A stretch of 64,000 nucleotides of DNA from Piscinibacter aquaticus (GTDB taxonomy: Bacteria; Pseudomonadota; Gammaproteobacteria; Burkholderiales; Burkholderiaceae_C): contig VOPW01000001.1 in NCBI GenBank assembly GCA_007994965.1, positions 3,968,001-4,032,000 on the forward strand, in the 5' to 3' direction. Below, piece by piece: positions 21,595-33,365 of the stretch. The position numbers were made by a program, and so were the translations under genes. Each line of letters opens with the position of its first letter. Within the stretch, counting starts at the first letter, position 1. The notes under the pieces were generated by a model that was given only the letters and a program-made list of their open reading frames with translations, was not told the DNA's origin and made no database searches.

Positions 21595-22690
21595 TCAGAG
21601 CGGCAAGGCCACCTGGCGGCTCGCCGGCGTGCGGCGCATCAGCACCGCGTGGGGCACATAGCCGCGCGATTCGAGGTTCCAGCCTTCGGTGGCGCTGTCG
21701 GTGGCGATCTGCTCGATGCGCTGCGTGGCGGTGCTTCGCAGCGGCGCGCGAAAGCAGGTCCTCACATTGAGTGGGCGTCAGCATGCGGGCGAAGGCCGTC
21801 CAGCGCTTCATCACCAGCGGATTGCGCCGGGCGTCTTCCACCGCCCAGCGGGCGCGCATGGGCTCGTCGGTGCGGCCGGCTTCGAGCACGCGCGGCAGCA
21901 GGGCGTGGAAGAACATCTGGAAGGCCCGGCGCACCGGCTTGCCCGGCAGCAGCGCATCGAAGCGGGCGATGCGCTGGCTCCAGCCCGGGGTGAGCAGCTG
22001 GCGGCTGACGAAGGCCTGCAGTGCCTGCACCGGGTTGAACAGGCGCAGCCGGTTCGGCGGCAGCACCAGCATCGGCAGCGCGCTGGCCTCCTCGTGCGTC
22101 AGCGGCTCGACGAAGCTGCACAGCACGGCCACGCGCGCCCACTGCGGCACGGTCAGCCCGCCGCCGGCCGGCGAGCCGGCCGCTTCGAGGTCGCGCACGA
22201 TGCGCAGCGCATCGCGGAAGCCGTTGGCCGCCTTCGCGTGGTTGGCCTTGGTGGACATCATCGCCAGGTTGCCGGCGGCATAGCCGGCGTCGTTGCGCAC
22301 CCGGTCGACCGAGGCGTCGCTGGCTTCCAGCGTGGCGGTCGACAACGCCATGCGGGTGATCGGGCAGTGGCTCACCTCGATCTGCTGCAGGTGGTTGGGC
22401 GTGACCTGCACCAGCTCGACACTGCGGCCGCGCAGCGCTGGGCGTGCAGCCGCAGCTGCAGCCACTTGCGCACGTGGCGGTTGGGCAGCATCGTGCGGTT
22501 GCCGAAGGCGGCATCGGCCGGCGAGCAGGCCGTGGCGCAGGCTGGACGGCTGCAGGTCATACGGCGCCTGCGGCGTCATGCCGTGGTGGGCGTAATCCCA
22601 GCCGAGCTCGAAGCCGATGTGCTCGTGCGTGGTCAGCGTGGTGGCGGGGAAGAGTTCCTGGTTGCTGGTGGTGGAGAAGGCGGTGGCCAT
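21595..22690 (-). CDS. Uncharacterised protein with HNH-nuclease-like core
   Basis: About 365 residues, with indels near 21745 and between 22420 and 22530. The middle holds SHCPITRMALSTATLE, then ASVDRVRNDAGYAAGNLAMM and STKANHAK. This matches the Cys, DR-ND-GY-GN and Asn spacing of HNH endonuclease-like proteins, though a full zinc/HNH set is not obvious. The rest is helical (PMLVLPPNRLRLFNPVQAL; RIARFDALLPGKPVRRAF). The C-terminal WNLESRGYVPHAVLMRR ends at TGA 21595. It diverges from a WYL regulator over two identical palindromes and may be controlled by it. No function claimed. Confidence 0.6.
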
Positions 22691-22757
22691 GGTGTGTTCC
22701 TCTGCGTTCCTCGGTGGGCGCCGCGGGCTGCGGCATGGAAGGCAGTCTCGTGGCCGG

Positions 22758-22778
22758 GTGGCTCAACGCGTGAGCCAC
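22758..22778. promoter_or_regulatory. Palindromic operator copy 1
   Basis: Perfect inverted repeat GTGGCTCA-ACGCG-TGAGCCAC (8-5-8) in the divergent intergenic region. It shares half-sites TGGCTCA and TGAGCCA with copy 2; the centres are 56 bp apart. Two identical dyads between a WYL regulator and its divergent neighbour are best read as regulator binding sites. Confidence 0.75.
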
Positions 22779-22814
22779 CCTCCGGCCTCATGCTTGGGAT
22801 AAGCTCGGGCGCGC

Positions 22815-22833
22815 TGGCTCATGTGGTGAGCCA
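22815..22833. promoter_or_regulatory. Palindromic operator copy 2
   Basis: Perfect inverted repeat TGGCTCA-TGTGG-TGAGCCA (7-5-7), ending 21 bases before the WYL regulator start. It has the same half-sites and spacer length as copy 1, with an unrelated spacer sequence. That is the pattern expected of selection on the half-sites. Confidence 0.75.
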
Positions 22834-22854
22834 CCCATTCGCTACACGACCTTC

Positions 22855-23833
22855 ATGGACCGCACCGAACGCTTCTACAAGATCGAGATGCTGCTCAGGA
22901 GCCGCGGCAGCGTCAGCTTCGCGGCGCTGCGCGAGGAGCTGGGCGTGTCGCCGGCCACGCTCAAGCGCGACCTGCAGTACCTGCGCGACCGGCTGCATGC
23001 GCCGATCGTCTACGACGCCTTCGACAACGGCTACCGCTTCGAGCAGGGCGCACAGGCGGGCAGCCGCCATGAGCTGCCCGGCCTGTGGTTCAGCGAGCAC
23101 GAGATCCACGCGCTGTTGACGATGCACCAGCTGCTGGCCGGGCTGGACGACGACGGCGTGCTGTCGCGCCACCTGCAGCCGATGCTCGAGCGGCTGCAGG
23201 GCATGCTGGGCCACGATGCGGCGGAATCGCGCGAGCTGATGCGCCGCATCAAGGTGATCGGCACCGCGCGGCGGCGCGTGCCCAGCCGCTGGTTCGAGCG
23301 GCTCGGCAGCGCGCTGGTGCAGCGCAGGCGCGTGGCGCTGCGCTATTTCAAGCGCAGCGAGCGCCGCGAGAGCGAGCGCGAGGTCTCGCCGCAGCGCACT
23401 GGTGCACTACCGCGCCACCGGTACCTCGATGCCGGTGCCACGCCAGCGACGGCCTGCGCCGCTTTGCGCTCGATGCGGTGCGCGGTGCCGAGGTGCTGGA
23501 GACGAAGGCGAAGAACGTGCCGGTGAAGGAGCTGGAGGCCGCGCTCGATGCCGGCTACGGCATCTACGGCGGGGGCGATGCCAGGTGAAGTGGGCCACGC
23601 TGCTGTTCACCGCCGAGGCCGCGCAGTGGGTGGCCAACGAGGAGTGGCATCCTCAGCAGAAGGCGCGCCACCTCGCCGATGGCCGCTACGAGCTGCAGGT
23701 GCCCTACGCCGACGCCACCGAGCTGGTGATGGACATCCTGCGCCACGGCGACAGCGTGCAGGTGAGCGGGGACAAGACCCTGGCGGCGGCGATCGCACAG
23801 CGCCTGCGCAGCGCCGCTGCGCAGTACGCTTGA
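22855..23833 (+). CDS. WYL-domain transcriptional regulator
   Basis: About 325 residues. N-terminal winged HTH of the DeoR type (MDRTERFYKIEMLLRSRG, then VSFAALREELGVSPATLKRDL) is followed by a WYL domain from about residue 145 (RVALRYFKRSER...) and a WCX C-terminal extension (AEAAQWVANEEWHPQQ). Three frameshifts lie in the WYL region near 23400, 23450 and 23580. The first is CCTGG read as CACTGG (RLVHYRA restored). Known WYL regulators sense nucleotides or DNA damage signals; this one's ligand is unknown. It faces the HNH-like gene across paired palindromes. Confidence 0.85.
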
Positions 23834-23858
23834 GCCCTTTCCCCCTCAGGAGCGTGGC

Positions 23859-24140
23859 ATGAAGGCCATCTGGAACGGCGTGGTGATCGCCGAGAGCGAC
23901 GACACCGTGGTGGTGGAGGGCAACCACTACTTCCCCGAGACGAGCCTGAAGCGCGAGTACACCACCTTCAGCAACCACCGCACGAGCTGCGCCTGGAAAG
24001 GGCAGGCGCATTACCTCAGCCTGCTGGTCAACGGCGAGATGAACCCGGATGCGGTCTGGTACTACCCGGAGCCGAGCGAGGCGGCGAAGGAGACCAAGGG
24101 CCGCGTGGCCTTCTGGAAGGGTGTGAAAGTCACCGAGTGA
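23859..24140 (+). CDS. DUF427 family protein
   Basis: 93 residues, intact, preceded by a good AGGAG site. The fold signature is clear: IWNGVVIAESDDTVVVEGNHYFP, then TSCAWKGQAHYLSL and DAVWYYPEPSEAAKE. DUF427 proteins are small cytoplasmic beta-rich proteins of unknown biochemical role. It follows the WYL gene by 25 bases and may be co-transcribed. Confidence 0.88.
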   Translation: MKAIWNGVVIAESDDTVVVEGNHYFPETSLKREYTTFSNHRTSCAWKGQAHYLSLLVNGEMNPDAVWYYPEPSEAAKETKGRVAFWKGVKVTE

Positions 24141-24228
24141 CAAATCGGTGCGCCTCGTTAGCATGGTTCTTGCGGCGCCATGTCATCCGCTCGGCGGCCG
24201 AATCCCTCCCTCACGAAGGAACCAACCG

Positions 24229-25113
24229 ATGAAGAAGCTCGCTCTCAGCCTGATCGCCGCGACCTGCGCGCTGCCGCTCGCCGCCCAGGCCCAGTCCACG
24301 CTCGACAAGGTCAAGGCCAGCGGTGCCATCACCGTGGCCTACCGCGAGTCGTCGATCCCCTTCAGCTACCTCGACGACAAGGCCCAGCCCACCGGCTTTG
24401 GCTGGGAGATCTGCGGCAAGATCGTCGACGAGGTGAAGAAGGCCACCGGCCGCGCCGACCTGAAGGTCAACACCCAGGCGGTGACCTCGGCCAACCGCAT
24501 TCCGCTGCTGATGAACGGCACGATCGACATCGAGTGCGGCTCCACCACCAACAACAGCGAGCGTGGCAAGCAGGTCGCCTTCGCGACCAACTACTTCTAC
24601 ACCGGCACGCGCTTCCTCGTGAAGGCGGGCACGCCGGTGAAGAGCCCGGCCGATCTGAAGGGCAAGCAGGTGGTCTCGACCACCGGCACGACCAACTTCA
24701 AGATCATCCGCAACCTCAACGAGGAGCAGAAGCTCGGCATCGACCTGCTCGGCGCGAAGGATCACGCCGAATCGGCGCTGATGGTGCAGACCGGCCGCGC
24801 CGTGGCCTTCGCGATGGACGACATCCTGCTCTACGGCCTGAAGGCGAGTTCGGCCAACCCGGCGGAACTCGCCGTGGTGGGCGATGCGATCCAGGTCGAG
24901 CCCTACGCGATCATGCTGCGCAAGGACGACCCCGCCTTCAAGAAGCTGGTCGACGACACGCTGGCCGGCCTGATGAAGAGCGGCGAGTTCGAGAAGCTCT
25001 ACAACAAGTGGTTCATGTCGCCGATCCCGCCCAAGGGCATCAACCTGCAGGCGCCGATGAGCCAGGAGCTGAAGGACAACCTGAAGGCCCTGTCCGACAA
25101 GCCGGCGACCTGA
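24229..25113 (+). CDS. Amino acid ABC transporter substrate-binding protein (GltI-like)
   Basis: 294 residues, intact. The signal peptide is cleaved after AQA. The mature protein begins STLDKVKASGAITVAYRESS, the bilobed family-3 periplasmic-binding fold. ECGSTTNNSERGKQVAFA and RFLVKAGTPVKSPADLKGK match glutamate/aspartate-binding proteins. No membrane or ATPase subunit lies next to it, so it must work with permeases encoded elsewhere. Substrate by homology: acidic amino acids. Confidence 0.9.
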   Translation: MKKLALSLIAATCALPLAAQAQSTLDKVKASGAITVAYRESSIPFSYLDDKAQPTGFGWEICGKIVDEVKKATGRADLKVNTQAVTSANRIPLLMNGTIDIECGSTTNNSERGKQVAFATNYFYTGTRFLVKAGTPVKSPADLKGKQVVSTTGTTNFKIIRNLNEEQKLGIDLLGAKDHAESALMVQTGRAVAFAMDDILLYGLKASSANPAELAVVGDAIQVEPYAIMLRKDDPAFKKLVDDTLAGLMKSGEFEKLYNKWFMSPIPPKGINLQAPMSQELKDNLKALSDKPAT

Positions 25114-25117
25114 CGCC

Positions 25118-25585
25118 TTGATCGTCGTCGAGCCCCTCTCGCGCCACCCGCGCCACGTCGGTTTCGTGGCGCAGCTCGTGTGGCGCGAGTTCTGGGCAGA
25201 CGTCGACGACGGCATGACCGAGGCCGAGCTCGCCGAGGCCTTCGGCGGGCGCGCCGAACCGGGGCGCGTCCTGGCCAGCCTGATTGCGCTCGACGGCGAC
25301 GTGCCGCTGGGCTGCGTCCACCTGATCGACAACGACGACCGATCGCTGACCGAGCTCTACCCGTGGATGGCGGCGATGGTCGTGGTGCCCGGGCGCCGCG
25401 GCCAGGGCATCGGCTCGATGCTGGTGCGCGCGCTGATGCGCGAGGCGAAGGCGATGGGCTTCGAGCAGCTCTGGTTCGGCACCGACGGCCCGGGCTTCTA
25501 CGAGCGGCTCGGCGCCGTGAAGCACCTCGCCAAGGGCCGCGATTTCTGGATCATGCGATTGCCCTTGATCGAAGGGTCGGGCTGA
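25118..25585 (+). CDS. GNAT N-acetyltransferase
   Basis: 155 residues from a TTG start 4 bases after the binding-protein stop. The acetyl-CoA loop is VVPGRRGQGIGSMLVRALM, followed by LWFGTDGPGFYERLGAV, the usual motif B. The acceptor cannot be inferred. Its stop abuts the convergent fadH stop (TGA 25583-25585 against TCA 25586-25588). Confidence 0.88.
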   Translation: MIVVEPLSRHPRHVGFVAQLVWREFWADVDDGMTEAELAEAFGGRAEPGRVLASLIALDGDVPLGCVHLIDNDDRSLTELYPWMAAMVVVPGRRGQGIGSMLVRALMREAKAMGFEQLWFGTDGPGFYERLGAVKHLAKGRDFWIMRLPLIEGSG

Positions 25586-27902
<2,317 letters not shown>

Positions 27903-28000
27903 CGGGAACTCCTGCTTCACGTCGCGGCCAGGATGGGCCGCGCGCGGATTCTGTCCAGGGGCCCGAATCCCTGCCGGCGGCAGAGGGGCGGCGCTGTCGC

Positions 28001-28291
28001 TCAGCGGATCTTGCCGAGCAGCGTCTCGACGTTGTCGAGCATGTGGCCGAGATCGGCCTTTGACGCGGGTTTGTCGCCGAGTCGCGACGAGAGCTCCTGT
28101 TCCATGAAGCACACCGTCATGCGCACGTAGGCGCTGTCCAGCGCCTTGCGCACGGCCGACATCTGCCCGGCGATGGCGAGGCACTCCTCGCCCTCCTCGA
28201 TCATGCGCTGGATGCCGCGCAGCTGGCCTTCGGCGCGCTTCAGGCGGTGCAGCAGGTCGGTGCGGGATTTCTCGTCGTGGAGAACGGCCAT
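28001..28291 (-). CDS. CsoR/RcnR/FrmR-family (DUF156) repressor
   Basis: 96 residues, intact and all-helical. The family signature is clear: LLHRLKRAEGQLRGIQRMIEEGEEC, then QMSAVRKALDSAYVRMTVC. It has Cys37 at the conserved first-ligand position and a second Cys at 61. It lacks the His normally 25 residues after the first Cys and the Cys or His at +29 that complete the Cu, Ni or Co site. A two-Cys set suggests a thiol or persulfide sensor (CstR-like in logic) rather than a classical metal sensor; that is inference. It is the last gene of the adaptor/RND/DUF2892/OsmC/TDT run, and a matching operator overlaps the operon promoter. Confidence 0.88.
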   Translation of the reverse strand: MAVLHDEKSRTDLLHRLKRAEGQLRGIQRMIEEGEECLAIAGQMSAVRKALDSAYVRMTVCFMEQELSSRLGDKPASKADLGHMLDNVETLLGKIR

Positions 28292-28361
28292 GGTGCAGGG
28301 CCCCGCGGGTGGCGGGGCAGCAGTCGTGCGATGGGTGGCCATTGTGCGATAGCGGCGCCGT

Positions 28362-29389
28362 TCACGCAGCGCCGGCCTGAGGCTGGATGGGGATGACCGG
28401 CGGGCCTTCGGGCACGAGCAGCGTGCCGGCACGCAGGCCGCGCACGGTGGCAAAGCTCAGGCCGAGGATCACCAGCGACGCGAGGGCGAGCAACGCCACC
28501 GCCGGCACCTGAAGCCATCGGCCCTCGGCCGTGTCGGCCGAGGCGCAGCGACAGCACGGCCAGTGCCGCCAGCGGGAAGCTCATGCCCCAGTGCGGGATG
28601 CCGAAGGGCAGCGCGGCGATGCGCCGGGCCAGCGTGGCCGCCCACGCGGCCTGGAAGATCGCCATGCCCCAGAGCATCCACACCAGCATCGGGCTCGCGC
28701 CGAACTGCAGCGCCGCGGCGCCGACCACCGCCGCCGGGGCGACGAAGATGAAATAGGTGGGCAGCATGCGGTCGGGCGGCATGCCGGCCTGCGCGATGCG
28801 CACGAAGTTGAGCACCAGCACCACCGGCCAGAACAGCAGCCCGAGGCCGAGCTGCGCCGAGGCCCAGGCGGTGTGGCCCAGCGGCACACCGGCCAGCGGC
28901 GCGAGCACGTTGCCGACGATGGGGATGAACAGCGCCGGCGTCACCGCGCCCCAGCTCGGCTTGTGGTTCGCGCCGCCGGCCGGGCCGGCCACCCACTTCG
29001 ACAGCACCCACAGCGTGACGCCGAACTGGCCGAGGGCCGACACCCACCACAGCGCCTCGGCGCCCGGCGCGGCGGGGCCGAACAGCGCGACGGCGATCGT
29101 GGCCAGCAGCAGCCCCGAGATCGGGATGGCGGCGAAGAAAGTGTGGCGCACCGGGTGGGCGGTCTTCGCGCAGCGCCTCGCCGTGGCGCTGCCAGCGCAG
29201 CAGCATCGCGATGCCGAGCACCACGAAGACCAGCGCGGCCACACCGGCGGCCACCAGCGCCAGGCCTTGCGCCATCTCGCCCATCGCCGGCGACGCGCGG
29301 TGCCGGGCCAGCGCCGAGCCCGACCAGCCCATCACGATGGCAAACCAGCCGGGGAACAGGTGCTTGAGCGGGGTGTTGTCGTGGTTCAT
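28362..29389 (-). CDS. SLAC1/TDT-family anion transporter
   Basis: About 341 residues. Ten predicted TM helices follow LKHLFPGWFAIVMGWSG, the typical opening of bacterial SLAC1/TehA/Ssu1-type proteins. PDRMLPTYFIFVAPAAVVG and FGIPHWGMSFPLAALAV match TDT family helices. Frameshifts lie near 29160 and 28524, the latter at a restored CCTGG (SLRLADTAEGRW). Members export sulfite, malate, chloride or tellurite-related anions. Next to OsmC, DUF2892 and a two-Cys CsoR homologue, a sulfite or other sulfur-anion exporter is the leading guess. Confidence 0.82.
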
Positions 29390-29402
29390 GGCGCGAGAGA
29401 GA

Positions 29403-29849
29403 CTACTTGAGCACGGCACCTTGTGCGTCGAGCACCGAGACGCTGACCGGAATGCCCTGCGCGATGCTCTGCGTGACGGTGCAGTAGGCCTCGAAGTTGG
29501 TCAGCACGCGCTCGAGGTGCTCCAGCGCCTCGGCCGGCACGCCCAGCGTGAGCGTGGCGCGGATGGCCAGCACGCGCAGCCGGCGTTGTTCGTTGCGGCC
29601 GACCTCGCAGGTCACCTCGCACTGGATCGGCTCGGGCTGCTGCTTGAACTTGCGCAGCGCGAAGAGCAGCGAATCCGACAGGCAGTTGCCCACCGCTGCG
29701 GCGAGCAGCTGCATCGGCGACGGCCCGAGGCCCGCGCCCAACGGCGGCGGTTCGTCGGCGCGCAGCGCCGGGATGCCGGGGCCGAAGCTCACCTCGAACT
29801 GGTAGTCCTTCTGCTGGACGAGGCGGACGGTGACGTTGTCGCTGGCCAT
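29403..29849 (-). CDS. OsmC-family peroxiredoxin-like protein
   Basis: 148 residues, intact. The two OsmC Cys are present: Cys56 in AAVGNCLSDSL and Cys123 in EAYCTVTQS. Arg and Glu residues expected around the active site are also visible. OsmC/Ohr enzymes reduce organic hydroperoxides; some YhfA-like members handle other thiol chemistry. It lies between DUF2892 (11 bases upstream) and the TDT transporter (13 bases downstream), so it is plainly part of the operon. The extra Cys77 and Cys81 are unusual and could add thiol reactivity. Confidence 0.88.
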   Translation of the reverse strand: MASDNVTVRLVQQKDYQFEVSFGPGIPALRADEPPPLGAGLGPSPMQLLAAAVGNCLSDSLLFALRKFKQQPEPIQCEVTCEVGRNEQRRLRVLAIRATLTLGVPAEALEHLERVLTNFEAYCTVTQSIAQGIPVSVSVLDAQGAVLK

Positions 29850-29860
29850 GGGGTCTCCCT

Positions 29861-30085
29861 TCAACGGGTGCAGACGGTACCTTCTTCCTTGAAGCCGAGC
29901 TTCTTCAGCAGGAAGCTCGGCGGGCGAAAGCCGGTGAAGCCGGACTGGAACAGGTTGAAGCCGACGAAGGCGGTGAAGGCGAGGAACCAGGGGCTGACGA
30001 AGATCGGGCTGGCTTCGACGCCGAGCGCCAGCGAGAGCATCACGAAGAAGCCCGCCATGATGCGGATGGCACGTTCGATGGTCAT
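29861..30085 (-). CDS. DUF2892 inner-membrane protein (YgaP-like membrane segment)
   Basis: 74 residues, intact, preceded by AGGAG. The opening MTIERAIRIMAGFFVMLSLALG and the second hydrophobic stretch (FVSPWFLAFTAFVGFNLFQSG) give the two TM helices of DUF2892. In YgaP-type proteins the same segment is fused to a rhodanese, which links the family to sulfane-sulfur chemistry. A second DUF2892 gene lies at 51499-51699 beside a Crp/Fnr regulator. Role in this operon unknown. Confidence 0.88.
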   Translation of the reverse strand: MTIERAIRIMAGFFVMLSLALGVEASPIFVSPWFLAFTAFVGFNLFQSGFTGFRPPSFLLKKLGFKEEGTVCTR

Positions 30086-30103
30086 GAGTGAACTCCTTGC
30101 GGT

Positions 30104-33100
30104 TCAGGTGGGAGAAGTTTCGAGGCGCCGCCGGTACAGCGCGTAGTACAGCACCGGAATGACGACGAGCGTGAGCAGCGTCGAGACGAAGATGCCGAAG
30201 ATCAGCGAGACGGCGGGCCGTTGAAGATCGGATCGTCGAGGATGAAGAAGGCGCCGATCATGGCGGCCGGGCCGGTCAGCGCGATCGGCTGCGCGCGCAC
30301 CGCGGCGGAGTTGACCACCGCGTCCTTGAAGGCGAGGCCCTGCGCCACCTGCAGCTCGATGAAGTCGACCAGCAGGATGGAGTTGCGCACGATGATGCCG
30401 GCCAGCGCGATCATGCCGATCATCGAGGTGGCGGTGAACTGCGCGCCGAGCAGCGCGTGGCCGGGCATCACGCCGATGATGGTCAGCGGGATCGGCGCCA
30501 TGATCACCAGCGGCGTCAGGTAGCTGCGGAACTGCGCCACCACCAGCAGGTAGATCAGGATCAGGCCGACGCCATAGGCCGCGCCCATGTCGCGGAAGGT
30601 CTCGTAGGTGATCTGCGATTCGCCGTCCCACTTGATCGCGTACTGGCGGAACGGGTCGGCCGGCTGGCGGATCCAGTATTCGCCGAGGCTGCCATCGGCC
30701 AGGCCGGCGAGCTGGCTGCGGATGGCGAAGAGGCCATACAGCGGCGAGTCGACGAGCTTGCGCTCGGCGCCGGCGACGTTGCGCTCGCCGACATCGCCCA
30801 TCACGTAGCTGACCGGCTGCAGGTCCTTGGTGTAGCGCGGCTTGTCGATCACGCCACGCTCCACGCGCACCAGCTCCGACAAGGGCACGAGCTGACCGTT
30901 GCCCGCGCGCAGCGGCAACGCCAGCAGCGCATCGAGCCCGATCTGCTGCTCGGCTGGCAGCTGCAGGCGCAGCGGCACGGGGTATTTGCTCTGGCCGTCG
31001 TGCAGATAGCCGGCATCGGCGCCGGAGAGCGCGGCGTGCACCGTCTGCGCCACCACGGCCACCGGGATGCCCAGCGTCTCGGCGCGCTGGCGGTTGATGC
31101 GCAGCCGGGCGCGCGGCGCATCGGCCGCCAGCGTGCTGTCGATGCCGACGATGTGCGCGGTGCCGGCGAAGGCCTTCACCACCTGCTCGGCCACGCGGAT
31201 GCGGCCGGCTTCATCGGGGCCGTAGACCTCGGCCACCAGCGGCGCGAGCACCGGCGGGCTGGCGGCACCTCCACGACCTTCACGCGGGCACCCGCTTTCG
31301 CGCCGATCTGATCCAGCGCCGGGCGCAGCCGCTGCGCGATCGCGTGGCTCTGCTCGTGGCGGTGCTTCTTGTCGACCGGGTTGATCTGGAGGTCGCCTTG
31401 CTCGGCATCGGCGCGCAGGTAGTACTGGCGCACCGGGCCATTGAACGTGATCGGGCTGGCGGTGCCCGCGTAGCCCTGCAGGTCGCGCACCTCGGGCTGC
31501 TTCGCAAGGTACTCGCCCATCTGCTGCAGCGTCGCGGCGGTCTGCTCCAGCGGCGTGCCGGCGGGCATCTCGACCACCACCTGGAACTCGCTCTTGTTGT
31601 CGAAGGGCAGCATCTTCAGCACCACCCACTGCACCACCGCGAGGCCGACCGACAGCATCAGCGCGGCGAGGATGCCGCCCAGCAGCAGCCAGCGCTTGCG
31701 CGCGCTGTCGAGGAAGGGGCGCAGCACCTTGTCGGCCACGCGCTGCAGCTTCGACGGGGCGCTCGTTGCGGCCGGCGCGGCATGGCCGCTGCCATGCGAC
31801 TTCATCAGCTTCAGCGCCAGCCAAGGCGTTACTGTGAAGGCAATCGCCAGCGACAGCGCCATGCCCAGGCTGGAGTTGATCGGGATGGGGCTCATGTACG
31901 GGCCCATCAGCCCGCTGACGAAGGCCATCGGCAGCAGCGCGGCGATGACGGTCAGCGTGGCCAGGATGGTCGGTCCGCCGACTTCATCCACCGCCGCCGG
32001 AATGATCTCGGCCAGTGGCTTGCCCTGTTCGAGCTGCTGGTGGCGGTGGATGTTCTCCACCACCACGATCGCATCGTCGACCAGGATGCCGATCGAGAAG
32101 ATCAGCGCGAACAGGCTCACGCGGTTGAGCGTGAAGCCCCAGGCCCAGGAGGCGAACAGCGTGGCGGTGAGCGTGAGAATCACCGCCGCACCGACGATCA
32201 CCGCCTCGCGCCGGCCCAGCGCCAGGCCCACCAGCAGGATCACCGAGCCGGTGGCGAAGGCCAGCTTCTGGATCAGCTTGTTGGCCTTCTCGGCCGCCGT
32301 CTCGCCGTAGTCTCGCGTGATCGTGGCGTCGACGCCCTGCGGCAGCACGGTGTTGCGCAGGCTGTCGAGCCGCTCGCGGGCGGCGCGGGCGACGTCCACG
32401 GCGTTCTGGCCGGGCTTCTTGGTGATCGTCAGCGTCACGGCCGGCAGCACCGCGCCGGCCGACGCATCCGACGCCGCGGCACCCGGCGTGAACCACACAT
32501 AGCGGGCTGCCTGCTTCGCGCCATCCTCGATGCGGGCCACTTCCGACAGCCGCACCGGCTTGCCGTTGGCGACACCCACGATCAGCTCGCCCACTTCGGC
32601 GGCCGAGCGCAGGAAGTCGCCGGTTTCCACCGTCAGCAGCCGCGGCGCGCGGCCGATTGCGCATCGAGCACCGCGCCGGCCGGCATCGCCTGGTTGGCGG
32701 CGGAGAGCGTGGCCTGCAGCCGCGCGATGTCGATGCCGCGTTCGCGCAGCCGGCCAGGATCGAGCCAGATGTTGACCGCGCGGCCGGGGCCGCCGATCGT
32801 CGCGACCTCGCGCACGCCGGCCACGCGCTTGAGCTCGGCCTCCATCGTGTGGGCGACGCGCTCCAGCTCGGCGGCGCTCGTGCCGTCGCGGCTCCACAGC
32901 GTCACGGCCAGCACCGGTACGTCGTCGATGCCCTTGGGCTTGACCACCGGCGGCAGCACGCCCAGGTTGGCGGGCAGCCAGTCCTGGTTGGCGTTGAGCA
33001 CGTCGTACAGGCGCACCAGCGCCTCGGTGCGCGGCACGCCGACCTGGAACTGCACCGTCAGCACCGCCATGCCCGGCCGCGAGACCGAGTAGGTGTGCTC

Positions 33101-33355
33101 GATGCCGGCGATCTGCCCGAGCGCCTGCTCGGCCGGGCGCGCGACCATGTTCTGCACGTCCGCGCTGGAGGCGCCGGGGAAGGCGATCAGCACGTTGGCC
33201 ATGGTCACGTTGATCTGCGGCTCTTCCTCGCGCGGCGTGACGAGCACGGCGAAGGCGCCGAGCAGCAGCGCGACCAGGGCCAGCAGCGGCGTCAGCGCAT
33301 GGCGCTGGAAGGTCCGGGCGAGGCGGCCTGACATGCCGAGCGGGAGCGTCGTCAT
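30104..33355 (-). CDS. RND efflux pump subunit of the CsoR-linked operon
   Basis: About 1083 residues. RND layout with N-terminal PREEEPQINVTMANVLIAFPG, TM4 SIGILVDDAIVVVENIHRH (two Asp, as in HAE-type proton relays) and C-terminal MIGMIALAGIIVRNSILL. It lacks the metal-binding Met triad signature of CusA as far as I can see, and TM4 is not the CzcA/CusA DxxxM/E type. So metal export should not be assumed, despite the CsoR neighbour. Frameshifts lie near 30215, 31260 and 32655; the first two restore CCWGG (FNGLAVSL, VPPGPPVLA). Its adaptor ends 11 bases upstream. Confidence 0.88.
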
Positions 33356-33365
33356 CGTCGCGTCC

